Assembly (NCBI RefSeq): GCF_900119485.1
Contig: NZ_FPJZ01000025.1
Coordinates: 1 to 26,766, forward strand
Direction: 5' to 3'
From: Thermoactinomyces sp. DSM 45891
GTDB lineage: Bacteria > Bacillota > Bacilli > Thermoactinomycetales > Thermoactinomycetaceae
DNA: 26,766 bases
Shown one piece after another: positions 1-6,362 of this stretch. The translations under genes and the position numbers were made by a program. Within the stretch, counting starts at the first letter, position 1. Every line of letters starts with the position of its first letter. Below the pieces are notes generated by a model that worked only from the letters and a program-made list of their open reading frames with translations, made no database searches and was not told the origin of the DNA.

Positions 1-281
1 AGCATCGTTTCTCGGAGCATCTTAGAGACCTTCATCCCATCTCGATGACTTCTCCAATAATCTCGAAAGAAGCGATCTGTTTTCAAAATGGTATCCCGTG
101 TCTTGGAGAAGCAAAGACCAACGGCTAAACATCCATTTGCGACGTAGAAAGGAATCCCAGACTTAACCGCAAAGCCAGCCATGAGGGGAAGCCACCACAT
201 GAGGTTTCCATATAAGAACGAGCTTACTTGCTGAAAGTGGTTATCTGTTTTAGAATAAAAGGGAATCTTTTTTCTTTTCAT
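1..281 (-). CDS. partial small membrane protein of the ICE transfer operon
   Basis: The reading frame starts at ATG 281, with an AGGAG ribosome site about nine bases upstream, and is still open at the window edge, so only the first 93 codons are visible. The N-terminus is basic (MKRKKIPFYSK). Two hydrophobic stretches follow, around residues 27-42 (LYGNLMWWLPLMAGFAV) and 47-58, then a charged tail rich in Arg and Lys. It is the most distal visible member of the leftward operon that begins with the excisionase-like gene. Small membrane proteins and coupling proteins with N-terminal membrane anchors are common in this place in ICEs, so a part in the conjugation machine is plausible, but no family is recognised. 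It could be the membrane-anchored N-terminus of a larger coupling ATPase that continues off the window. Confidence 0.6.
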   Translation of the reverse strand, partial: MKRKKIPFYSKTDNHFQQVSSFLYGNLMWWLPLMAGFAVKSGIPFYVANGCLAVGLCFSKTRDTILKTDRFFRDYWRSHRDGMKVSKMLRETM

Positions 282-345
282 TTTGGATCAACTCCTAAAT
301 GAGGTGCCCCAGTTGGACTGCCATCCTGCTAGGGCATTTGTTGTG

Positions 346-654
346 TTATGCAAAGCTTGAATCTTGTTCATTTTCTTCATACTCTTCAACCATCCTAGCT
401 AAGGCTTCTTTTCTCTCCTGTTCTTCTTGCTCTCTTTGTTCCTCTTCTTCCAATCGCATTCTTTCTTCCGCCTCTAGGCGCAACGTTTCTTCAAGCTGTC
501 GTTCTTTTTCGTGTTCTTTCTCTTGCTTCCGTTGCTCACGCTCGCGCTTCCTCTTCTTGGTGTGTTCGGTTTCCATGGTGATAAGGTCATAGGCAGGTTC
601 GAACAGACATTTGATCCAATCGTCCTTTGGTTCATTTGTGGTAAACCAACTCAT
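346..654 (-). CDS. charged coiled-coil protein, unknown function
   Basis: This encodes a 102-aa protein. Its first 27 residues are mixed (MSWFTTNEPKDDWIKCLFEP). From about residue 32 it is almost only Glu, Lys, Arg and Gln with regularly spaced Leu and Met, as expected of a long single helix or coiled coil. The start ATG overlaps the stop of the preceding 47-aa gene as ATGA, so the two are probably translationally coupled. The next gene starts 64 bases downstream. The highly biased composition makes the opposite strand look open too (299-592), but the start overlap and operon direction favour this strand. No function is assigned; it is presumed to be an accessory ICE protein. Confidence 0.6.
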   Translation of the reverse strand: MSWFTTNEPKDDWIKCLFEPAYDLITMETEHTKKRKREREQRKQEKEHEKERQLEETLRLEAEERMRLEEEEQREQEEQERKEALARMVEEYEENEQDSSFA

Positions 655-794
655 TTCTTATCACCTTTCTTCTTTCCGCTAGTAATCTTTGTTGCGATGA
701 TTTTGGAATTATGTCCTGTTGCAATGTTGATTTGATTACCAGTGCCCTTCTTTGCCGCCTCTTTCAATGCTTCCCCTAACTTATCCCACATCAT
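651..794 (-). CDS. small basic 47-aa protein, unknown
   Basis: The sequence starts MMWDKLGEALKEAAKKGTGN and ends in a Lys-rich tail. A strong GGAGG site lies six to seven bases before the ATG at 794, and the stop TGA overlaps the start of the coiled-coil gene (ATGA). The good ribosome site, the coupling and the operon direction support it as real despite its size. An amphipathic N-terminal helix and a basic C-terminus are visible. No family is recognised. It follows the ssb gene by 24 bases, so a nucleic-acid-related accessory role is possible but not shown. Confidence 0.55.
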   Translation of the reverse strand: MMWDKLGEALKEAAKKGTGNQINIATGHNSKIIATKITSGKKKGDKK

Positions 795-818
795 AAATTC
801 CTCCTGCTCACTCACTGT

Positions 819-1148
819 TTAAGCACCTTTGGATTTTGGTTTACTCAAGAAACTGATCGACTCTGCGATAATATCGAGACTAAACTTCTTCTCTCCATTG
901 GAATCCGCAAACGATCCAGCACTCACACGACCCTCAATCGAAATTAACGAACCCTTCAAAAGATTGCGACATTTATCTGCCTCACGACCCCATACCATCA
1001 CTGGGATAAAATCAGTGGTCATTTGCTTGGTCTTCTTATCGAAATAGCCTTCCACTGCTAGACGTAAGAACATGTATGACTTTCCATTGCTTGTTTTGTT
1101 TACTTTTGGATCTACTGCCACACGACCGACTAAGCTTACTTTGTTCAT
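819..1148 (-). CDS. ssb: single-stranded DNA-binding protein (SSB), ICE-borne
   Basis: This is a 109-aa OB-fold protein. Its N-terminus (MNKVSLVGRVAVDPKV) and central part (FLRLAVEGYF...DFIPVMVWGREADKC, then LLKGSLISIEGRVSAGSF) are the classic SSB core. The core is almost the whole protein: the long flexible linker and acidic C-terminal tip of housekeeping SSB are missing, and it ends in a basic KPKSKGA. A tip-less SSB would bind ssDNA but should recruit few SSB partners. The ribosome site AGGAGG lies about eight bases before ATG 1148. It belongs to the leftward ICE operon, where SSB would coat ssDNA during conjugative or rolling-circle replication. Identity is secure; the mobile-element role follows from context. 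Confidence 0.93.
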   Translation of the reverse strand: MNKVSLVGRVAVDPKVNKTSNGKSYMFLRLAVEGYFDKKTKQMTTDFIPVMVWGREADKCRNLLKGSLISIEGRVSAGSFADSNGEKKFSLDIIAESISFLSKPKSKGA

Positions 1149-1160
1149 TTTGAATTCCTC

Positions 1161-1394
1161 CTAGTTTTGAGTGGGTACTACTTTTTCAATCATAAAGGCG
1201 AGTTCGCTTTGTAATTCGTCATCTGTCAAGTAGTGAGAGAGCCTTGTGATGTGGTTGTCTAACATTTCGCAAACTTCATCTCGTGAATGATCGTGATAGC
1301 ATCTGACACAACGTTTTAGCATCTCAGTAACTTCAACTCTCAAGCCCTTTCTTAGACATCTGAGACAATACAATGTGTGATGGTGTTTCATCAT
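1161..1394 (-). CDS. small zinc-ribbon-like protein
   Basis: This 77-aa protein has two CxxC knuckles close together: C10-x2-C13 in an N-terminus rich in His (HHHTLYCLRC) and C29-x2-C32 (KRCVRCYHDH). The pattern suits binding of one zinc ion. The C-terminal half is acidic and helical (DDELQSELAFMIEKVV). The start ATG 1394 overlaps the stop of the preceding 61-aa gene by four bases (ATGA), and ssb follows after 12 bases, so it is translated within the same operon. Small CxxC proteins are common in phage and ICE early operons, where they act in nucleic acid or protein binding. No precise family is recognised. Confidence 0.6.
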   Translation of the reverse strand: MMKHHHTLYCLRCLRKGLRVEVTEMLKRCVRCYHDHSRDEVCEMLDNHITRLSHYLTDDELQSELAFMIEKVVPTQN

Positions 1395-1576
1395 AAAGCA
1401 TTACTCATAAGGACTTGGGCTTGCTGTTTCAATTCTTTCAGGAATTGTCGTTCTTCTTTCATCTGTGCGGCTTTGCCATCTTCCCACATGCCTTGTAGAA
1501 ATCCCTGAGAGTGGGTCTCGATCTGGAATTGGAGAACTTCTAAGCGGTAGTCGATTTTGGATAGAATCGGATTCAT
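1391..1576 (-). CDS. 61-aa helical protein, unknown
   Basis: The start is taken at ATG 1576 (MNPILSKIDYRLEVLQFQIE), because AAGGAG lies eight bases before it. A GTG at 1585 is in frame but overlaps that site. The protein is predicted to be mostly helical, with many Gln, Glu and Lys (EERQFLKELKQQAQVLMSNAL), and may form a short coiled coil. Its stop overlaps the next start (ATGA). It lies second in the leftward operon after the excisionase-like gene. No family is recognised. Confidence 0.55.
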   Translation of the reverse strand: MNPILSKIDYRLEVLQFQIETHSQGFLQGMWEDGKAAQMKEERQFLKELKQQAQVLMSNAL

Positions 1577-1595
1577 GAAGTTCACTCCTTATGGT

Positions 1596-1865
1596 TTATT
1601 GGGCTTGCTGATCTAGCCATTGTTCAAGGTTCTTTCTTGGGATGAGTTTTCTGTGCCCGATATCGACAACGGGAAAGTCTGGGCGGTGTAGGAGTTCGTA
1701 GAGTTTGGTACGACTAATGCCAAGCATCTTTGCAGTTTGTTCTACGCTGTAGGTGAGGGATTCGGTTTGTGGTTTGTTTTCCATGCGTTGGGTTAGGTTG
1801 AGTACTTTTTCATTTAGGTCGGATACGGTTTGAAGTAGTTGGATCATAGTGTCTGATGTGTTCAT
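1596..1865 (-). CDS. excisionase-like helix-turn-helix DNA-binding protein
   Basis: Translation from ATG 1865 gives 89 aa; AAGAGG lies 12 bases upstream, and an in-frame GTG at 1877 sits too close to it. The N-terminal half is a short coiled coil (SDLNEKVLNLTQRME). The C-terminal half is a winged HTH of the excisionase or MerR-like HTH_17 type: SVEQTAKMLGISRTKLYELL, then FPVVDIGHRKLIPRKNLEQW. Such proteins in ICEs and phages bend DNA at att sites for excision or control early genes. It is the first gene of the leftward operon and is divergent from the repressor at 2009, which copies the layout of ICEBs1 around immR and xis. The fusion of a coiled coil to this domain suggests it works as an oligomer. 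Confidence 0.75.
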   Translation of the reverse strand: MNTSDTMIQLLQTVSDLNEKVLNLTQRMENKPQTESLTYSVEQTAKMLGISRTKLYELLHRPDFPVVDIGHRKLIPRKNLEQWLDQQAQ

Positions 1866-1900
1866 TGTTTCATGCACCTCTTTTCCGTTTTGTTAATTAC

Positions 1901-1952
1901 ATTATATTATCTCCGTAATGGAAAGTAAATACCTGAATTTCCATTTTGGAAA
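1901..1952. promoter_or_regulatory. divergent control region: leftward -10 and palindromic operator
   Basis: On the minus strand a perfect TATAAT (plus-strand ATTATA 1901-1906) lies about 35 bases before the excisionase-like start, with a TTTACT-like -35 some 18 bases upstream. A perfect inverted repeat, TTTCCA-TTT-TGGAAA, occupies 1938-1952, and an extra half site (TGGAAA) lies at 1919-1924 over the -35/-10 spacer. An operator of this kind would let the divergently encoded repressor shut the ICE operon and control itself. The repressor's own promoter is weaker: a TATACT at 1981-1986 with no good -35. Confidence 0.5.
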
Positions 1953-2008
1953 AAATATTTTTTGTTTAGTTAAATTCATATATACTTATTAACATAGAGT
2001 GAATCGGG

Positions 2009-2398
2009 GTGGATAAATTGTTAGGAGAACGACTAAAAAAGGCAAGACTGAGAACAAAATTAATGCAGAAAGAAGCAGCTGAACAAATAGGAATAAGTAA
2101 TGTAACACTGTCTCATTATGAAAAGGGAGATCGAAATCCTGATCCAGATACTTTAGCTAAATTAGCAAACCTGTACAAAGTTTCTGTTGATTGGCTTTTA
2201 GGTAGATCAGCAGATCAATTTAGCCAATTTCAATCAGAAGATGAATTGAGCATTCTTGATCTTGAAAGAGTGATTGAAATGATAGAGGAAGGAAATGCAC
2301 ATTTTGGTGGACGAGATTTAACAGAAGAAGATAGTAAGTTTCTTGCAAATATGATTCGCCTTGCAATAGAAAGAAAAGCCAAACAGGATAAGAGTTAA
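2009..2398 (+). CDS. XRE-family repressor (ImmR-like) of the ICE
   Basis: This 129-aa protein has an N-terminal HTH (LGERLKKARLRTKLMQKEAA, then IGISNVTLSHYEKGDRNPDPDTLAKLANLY, residues about 5-60) and ends its core with VSVDWLLGRS, the standard phage-repressor layout. The acidic C-terminal tail probably serves for oligomerisation. In ICEBs1-type elements such a repressor blocks the transfer operon and is inactivated by a metalloprotease (ImmA). Here no immA-like gene follows; the next gene is convergent. The start is given at GTG 2009, but TTG 2018, preceded by GGGGTGG, gives MLGERLKKARL and may be the true start. Divergence from the excisionase-like gene and the palindrome at 1938-1952 suggest its operator. 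Confidence 0.85.
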   Translation: MDKLLGERLKKARLRTKLMQKEAAEQIGISNVTLSHYEKGDRNPDPDTLAKLANLYKVSVDWLLGRSADQFSQFQSEDELSILDLERVIEMIEEGNAHFGGRDLTEEDSKFLANMIRLAIERKAKQDKS

Positions 2399-2559
2399 AA
2401 TGTTTCTTCAGACTGTTGGCTGTAATATAGATTTCTGAATTCCATGATTTCATTAAAATCGAAATATCCTTTAGAGATAAGGTAGTTAATAATTACTTCT
2501 AAATCGTATGACTCAGCATTCTGTATTTCAGAAACATTCGAATCAAATAAATTATCCAT
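2395..2559 (-). CDS. 54-aa acidic protein, unknown
   Basis: This small gene starts at ATG 2559 with GAGGTG six bases upstream. The protein begins MDNLFDSNVSEIQNAESYDL and contains LISKGYFDFNEIMEFRNLYY. It is acidic and appears fully helical. It is convergent with the repressor gene, and the two stop codons share the palindrome TTAA, so they overlap by four bases. The ribosome site and the lack of a competing frame support it. A small acidic partner beside a repressor could be an antirepressor or modulator, but no family is recognised. Confidence 0.5.
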   Translation of the reverse strand: MDNLFDSNVSEIQNAESYDLEVIINYLISKGYFDFNEIMEFRNLYYSQQSEETF

Positions 2560-2730
2560 TTTTGCACCTCGCACAGAAAAATATATTTTATAGAATATTT
2601 TAAATAAATAATCCCATGGATTAATTATGGCTCATAACCACAATAGTTTGAATAAACAACAGGGATTGAATGTTGATAGATTATAAGATTGATTACTCAC
2701 ACAAAACAGTTGGATTGAGGTGTCATTTGT

Positions 2731-3954
2731 ATGAAGTATCATTACGGAATAACAATTCGTGAAGGTAGAGAAAAACTAAAGATGACGCAGTTACAATTAG
2801 CCGATCAATGGCCACAAGCAAGTGGGGGGATTGGTGTAAGTGTGAATTATGTATCAGACGTTGAGCGAGGAATAAAAACAATAAGTGATTTAAACACACT
2901 CCGTAGTTTATGTGATATTTTACACATTCCTCTTTGGAAAATGGGACTTTCCGATTATAACCCATTTAACCCTAATACTTTTAATGGAGCATATATGTAC
3001 GACGAAACACTTAAAACAGCAGAAAGCTTAATAAAGCGAACATGGACACTTCGTCGTATTATGCCTTTGCCTTATGTTGAGGAATACGTCAATGACCTAA
3101 ATCGCCTTTTTGACTATTTGAAGTCGAATACACCACCTCCTATAAGCTCAGATCAAGCGTTTCAAATACTATATGCCCAAGTATTGCGTCTCAATGGTGT
3201 ACTGGATGTAGAAAATCAAAGATATGAAGAAGCCTTAGACAAGTTTCAAAAAATGAATGATATTGCCAAATCAATCGATCATCCAGCTACAATAGCCATC
3301 AGTTATCTAAATATGGGAACAGAGCTTGAGAGAATGGAAAGACATGATGAAGCAATCGAATGCTTGGAGTTAGCTAGAGACGAATCGTTTAGAGCTTCAA
3401 AACATGTTATGGTTTTAACAAATTCCTATCTTGCACGAGTGTATGCAAGTGCCAAACTAGAACAAAAATTTAAAAGGGCAATAGAAACCGCACTGCGTAC
3501 CGCACGAAGTATTGAAAACTTTAAGTATGGCGATGGAACAGATTTTGTATTTCATTCTTTAAGTGGTGTGTTGGCAGAAAAGAGTTATGGACACCTAGAT
3601 CTAGGAGAGCCAGAAGAAACTTTAGCCATGAAAGGAGATATAGAGAAACAAATCGCTTTGGAAGCTAATACATGGCTAGATGCATGGATTCCCTTGGACT
3701 GGGCAAGGGCTCATCTTATGTTAGGACAGATTGAAGAAAGTGTATATGAAGGGCGAGAGTTTTACAGAAAAGCTACTTTATTAAAATCGCCTCATGCTAA
3801 AAGTCGTGCTTATCGATTATTAAACACGATGGAAACATCAGGATATTCTGAGAATCCATCAGTAAAAGAATTTCGTTACATGCTAGATAATGAGAAAGAT
3901 AAGACTGATCTAAGAGAAATAGACGAACGTTACAACGATCAAAAAATCGAATAG
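2731..3954 (+). CDS. HTH-TPR quorum-sensing regulator (RRNPP, NprR-like)
   Basis: This encodes 407 aa. Residues about 6-72 form an XRE-type HTH (IREGREKLKMTQLQLADQWP ... VNYVSDVERGIKTISDLNTL). From about residue 120 the protein is made of helix pairs like tetratricopeptide repeats, for example EEALDKFQKMNDIAKSIDHP and HDEAIECLELARDESF. HTH plus TPR with this length fits the RRNPP family (NprR, PlcR, AimR), which bind short exported and re-imported peptides and switch DNA binding. The start ATG 2731 has GAGGT nine bases upstream. ICEs often carry such a sensor (RapI in ICEBs1, without HTH) to limit transfer when neighbours already hold the element. No convincing pheromone precursor gene is visible directly downstream, where one is usually found. 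Family is confident; ligand and target are unknown. Confidence 0.85.
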   Translation: MKYHYGITIREGREKLKMTQLQLADQWPQASGGIGVSVNYVSDVERGIKTISDLNTLRSLCDILHIPLWKMGLSDYNPFNPNTFNGAYMYDETLKTAESLIKRTWTLRRIMPLPYVEEYVNDLNRLFDYLKSNTPPPISSDQAFQILYAQVLRLNGVLDVENQRYEEALDKFQKMNDIAKSIDHPATIAISYLNMGTELERMERHDEAIECLELARDESFRASKHVMVLTNSYLARVYASAKLEQKFKRAIETALRTARSIENFKYGDGTDFVFHSLSGVLAEKSYGHLDLGEPEETLAMKGDIEKQIALEANTWLDAWIPLDWARAHLMLGQIEESVYEGREFYRKATLLKSPHAKSRAYRLLNTMETSGYSENPSVKEFRYMLDNEKDKTDLREIDERYNDQKIE

Positions 3955-3978
3955 AGTGTTTGATTTCAGGAGGATCAT

Positions 3979-4075
3979 ATTCCTACATCACTTTTGGGCT
4001 TCGGTCTGGGGGTGGCCATTGTTTTAGAGGAGTGGAATTTATCAAGTCTCTGTGATACAGGGGCTTTTTCTCTAT
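3979..4075 (+). repeat. ICE right-end sequence, partial copy 1 (modules X and Y)
   Basis: Module X (about 3981-4014: CTACATCACTTTTGGG..., then GGTCTGGGGGTG) recurs at 6363-6396 with few mismatches. Module Y (about 4048-4075: CTGTGATACAGGGGCTTTTT) recurs at 7167-7188. Together with the downstream 210-bp repeat that ends in tRNA-Leu, these modules describe an ancestral right end of the element. This copy has X and Y but no att sequence. Module Y can fold as a short hairpin (CTGT/ACAG) followed by T residues and may terminate the regulator transcript. A strong AGGAGG lies at about 3968-3973, but no ATG, GTG or TTG follows at a normal distance. Confidence 0.55.
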
Positions 4076-4115
4076 ATATTAGAAGAAAACAGAGAAGGAT
4101 TATCCCTCAAAAATA

Positions 4116-4144
4116 TTGAAAAAACTCTAATTTTGTTATATAAT
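4116..4144 (+). promoter_or_regulatory. strong sigma-A-type promoter of the toxin operon
   Basis: TTGAAA at 4116-4121, a 17-base spacer and TATAAT at 4139-4144 match the consensus closely. The region is AT-rich. Transcription would begin near 4151, giving a 5' leader of about 105 bases before the toxin start, which contains the short ORF and hairpin described separately. Confidence 0.7.
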
Positions 4145-4189
4145 ATTATAATAGATAAATTTATATTTGGCATATAAACCGAAAATAGC

Positions 4190-4261
4190 ATGAACAAACG
4201 AATGGGGTGGCATATCGCTACCCTTTTTCGTTGGATGGTGGAGGAGATAGGACATCTATGA
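4190..4261 (+). CDS. 23-aa leader ORF overlapping the toxin start
   Basis: ATG 4190 opens a frame of 23 codons (begins MNKRMGWHIATLFRWMV, ends EEIGHL) whose TGA overlaps the toxin's ATG 4258 as ATGA. No clear ribosome site precedes it. It spans a GC-rich hairpin with a T run (4205-4228). Its position between a strong promoter and a toxin gene suits a leader peptide that couples or attenuates toxin translation, but it may be a chance ORF. Confidence 0.35.
   Translation: MNKRMGWHIATLFRWMVEEIGHL
4205..4228 (+). terminator. terminator-like hairpin in the toxin leader (attenuator candidate)
   Basis: GGGTGGC (4205-4211) pairs with GCTACCC (4217-4223) through seven pairs, one of them G-U, with a five-base loop ATATC and then five T. 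It lies downstream of the promoter at 4116-4144 and before the toxin start, inside the leader ORF, so it could stop most transcripts unless ribosomes or another factor open it. Confidence 0.45.
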
Positions 4262-5814
4262 GTAACAAAAACATGAAGAGAATATCGAGATCCTTACTTA
4301 TTCTGATGATTGTGTTATTCACATTTGGGTTCGTAGGGCAAGGGGTTACATATGCAGTCGATTTCAACATCGATAATACTCCTATAAATGGAGGATTCAA
4401 CCAAGATATTGCTCAAACATCAACCGCAACGGAAAAAGGTTGGCTAGAGTCTGCAGGAGATTGGGTTAGTGACAAGTGGGACGGTTTCACGGATTGGTGC
4501 GGTGAGCTGTGGGATGATGTAAATAATATCTTGGATGATCTAGGTGCTAAGATTCAGGATATCATGGACACTGCATGGAAGTGGGCATTAGCAATCGGAT
4601 CTGCAGCTACATTAGCATGGGCATTATTGAAGAAACAGATTCCTGCACTACAAGTCGTTGAATGGGCATTCTCTTTTATCAAAGGTGTCTTACGAGGATT
4701 GGCTGACATCGTGATGGGGGTCTTTGACTTAGTAGTAGGGGCTTTGGGGCTCATTGGATATATTATCCTAAACCCGATTGAGTCAGGAAAGAAACTCGGG
4801 CATTGGATTACGCATCCGGGGGAAGTTTGGAACAACATATCGAATATGGTAGGTGGAGTCTGGAATGAGATAACTGAATCGTGGAATCGAATGGTTGTGA
4901 ACGGTGATGGTAATTCTCGCTCAGAGTGGTTAGGATACGCGGCAACACAAATTGTCGGTATATTCGTTGGAACAAAAGGTTTAGAAAAAGCAGGAAAGGC
5001 AGGTTCTGTTGTTTCGAAGGCAGGCGGCATCTCTAGTAAGTTTCCTCTAGCAAGTAAAGCTTTTGATGCTATCGCTGACTCATTCAAAGGATTCGGTGAC
5101 AAAGTAAAGTCATTCGGAGATAATCTATTCGGTAATGCCAAGAGAATACTTGCTACCACTACAGCAGGTGCGATGTTACTTACAGGGATTACGTTTGTGT
5201 GGCCGAAGATTGAACCGTACATAATGAAGTTCTCGGATTGTATAGCCATACAACAGCAGGATGCAGGGCATTATTTTGCTTCGATGCAGTTGGCAGGGAA
5301 GATTGATTGTCCGAGTGGGAAAAGTTCAAATACAGTAGTTGACGATCTTAGACCAGGTAGTCCTTCACACAAAGCACAACGGTGGGAAGAGTATAAAGAT
5401 AGAGATGGTGAATGGTCTTATGATCGGTGGAGCAAAACCTATGATTTGAATATGGAGAAAGCTAGAAGTGCCAACCAAGCTATGGATGCATTTCATGAGA
5501 GGTTAGGATGGGGAGATAGAGAGGTTACTATTGATGCTAATGGACAAGCTAGACGTTTGGATATTGCTGATAAGAGCTTAAAGAAGGGGATTGAGCATAA
5601 AACAAGAACGATAGAGGAGGGCAGGGGTTACTTTTCCCTATCAGACCATATAGAATCAGAAGTAGTGAGAGATGCCTACTTAGTTAAAGAGCAGAATTGG
5701 CACATTACTTGGGTATTTGAAAATGCTGATGCAAGTAAGCCTTTGCAAGAAGAACTTAGAAAATCGAACATAGATGTAAAGTTTATTGAGAAAGGCGGAA
5801 CCATTGATGAGTAA
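4258..5814 (+). CDS. secreted polymorphic toxin with REase-fold C-terminal domain
   Basis: The start is taken at ATG 4258 (GGAGGAGA ten bases upstream), giving 518 aa. Residues 1-35 are a signal peptide (MSNKNMKR, then a hydrophobic core, then TYA-VDF). A Trp-rich region follows (WVSDKWDGFTDWCGELWDDV), then hydrophobic or membrane-active helices at about 105-180 and a Gly-rich pretoxin-like segment (GYAATQIVGIFVGTKGLEKA). The C-terminal domain from about residue 350 carries RRLD...IEHK, giving candidate catalytic D435, E446 and K448 of the PD-(D/E)xK nuclease fold (Tox-REase type). The architecture (export signal, pretoxin region, small nuclease, immunity gene overlapping by eight bases) is that of contact or secreted antibacterial toxins. 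As ICE cargo it would favour hosts that keep the element. The exact toxin family and export route are inferred. Confidence 0.75.
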   Translation: MSNKNMKRISRSLLILMIVLFTFGFVGQGVTYAVDFNIDNTPINGGFNQDIAQTSTATEKGWLESAGDWVSDKWDGFTDWCGELWDDVNNILDDLGAKIQDIMDTAWKWALAIGSAATLAWALLKKQIPALQVVEWAFSFIKGVLRGLADIVMGVFDLVVGALGLIGYIILNPIESGKKLGHWITHPGEVWNNISNMVGGVWNEITESWNRMVVNGDGNSRSEWLGYAATQIVGIFVGTKGLEKAGKAGSVVSKAGGISSKFPLASKAFDAIADSFKGFGDKVKSFGDNLFGNAKRILATTTAGAMLLTGITFVWPKIEPYIMKFSDCIAIQQQDAGHYFASMQLAGKIDCPSGKSSNTVVDDLRPGSPSHKAQRWEEYKDRDGEWSYDRWSKTYDLNMEKARSANQAMDAFHERLGWGDREVTIDANGQARRLDIADKSLKKGIEHKTRTIEEGRGYFSLSDHIESEVVRDAYLVKEQNWHITWVFENADASKPLQEELRKSNIDVKFIEKGGTIDE

Positions 5815-6262
5815 ATCAACAAATGACATTCAACATCAAAAAGATTTATATCAATACTGGCTTATGGAGATGGGGGATCGTTTAGATTCGTTCATTGCCA
5901 GTATGCCAAGACAACTAGAATTGGATTATAGCCCAGAATCGTTATTACGCTTGGAAAGTTGGATTCTAGAAAACTATCCAACTGTCAAGGATATACGTAA
6001 AGAGAGTGAGAAACTTACTTTGGATGCTCTTGGTAGATATGTAGGTGAGGTATACTTCAGAAACTTAAAGGTAAAATGGGCATTTTACTTAGACGATCCA
6101 GAATACGTTTACTATGGTTTGCCTTCAATCAAGCTTCCGCACGAAAAGGTTCCGACAATTTGCCCTCTAACAGAGGTAACAGCTTCTGTTGATCGTAAAA
6201 GAGGAGATTATATTTACGATCTTTTCCAGAAGACAATGAAGCGACTTAATGGAGAAGATTAA
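5807..6262 (+). CDS. immunity protein for the upstream toxin
   Basis: ATG 5807 is chosen because AAAGGCGG lies about eight bases upstream and the start overlaps the toxin stop by eight bases (ATGAGTAA), a common toxin-immunity arrangement. The 151-aa product is cytosolic, with no signal peptide or membrane segment. It contains TLDALGRYVGEVYFRN, then VKWAFYLDDPEYVYYGLPSI and CPLTEVTASVDRKRGDYIYD, a pattern seen in small proteins encoded next to polymorphic toxins. It should bind the nuclease domain and block its active site. Function rests on context and style of the sequence rather than on a named domain, and an in-frame TTG at 5786 is a less likely start. Confidence 0.65.
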   Translation: MSKSTNDIQHQKDLYQYWLMEMGDRLDSFIASMPRQLELDYSPESLLRLESWILENYPTVKDIRKESEKLTLDALGRYVGEVYFRNLKVKWAFYLDDPEYVYYGLPSIKLPHEKVPTICPLTEVTASVDRKRGDYIYDLFQKTMKRLNGED

Positions 6263-6274
6263 GAGGTAGTGAGA

Positions 6275-6346
6275 ATGAATAAACTTGAACTAGAGCGATT
6301 GGGTTCTCTGATTCATCATAAGGATATGGAATATATCAGAAGATGA
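6275..6346 (+). CDS. 23-aa ORF after the immunity gene, possible gene remnant
   Basis: AGAGG lies eight bases before ATG 6275. The peptide begins MNKLELERLGSLIHHKDMEY and ends after two Arg residues at a TGA that runs directly into the second copy of right-end module X. It looks like the 5' end of a longer cargo gene, perhaps a second immunity gene, cut off by the recombination that placed the ICE end here. It may equally be a real micro-ORF. Confidence 0.35.
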   Translation: MNKLELERLGSLIHHKDMEYIRR

Positions 6347-6362
6347 GGATTGCCGCTTGTCT

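Noticed and set aside
299..592. 97-aa Ser/Cys-rich open frame
   Set aside because: It is the reverse of the charged coiled-coil gene; low-complexity GAG/AAG codons read backwards give Ser, Leu and Cys.
4554..5249. 231-aa open frame opposite the toxin gene
   Set aside because: It is a mirror of the toxin reading frame; the sense strand has signal peptide, domain motifs and coupled immunity gene, while the reverse reading shows no motif and no ribosome site.
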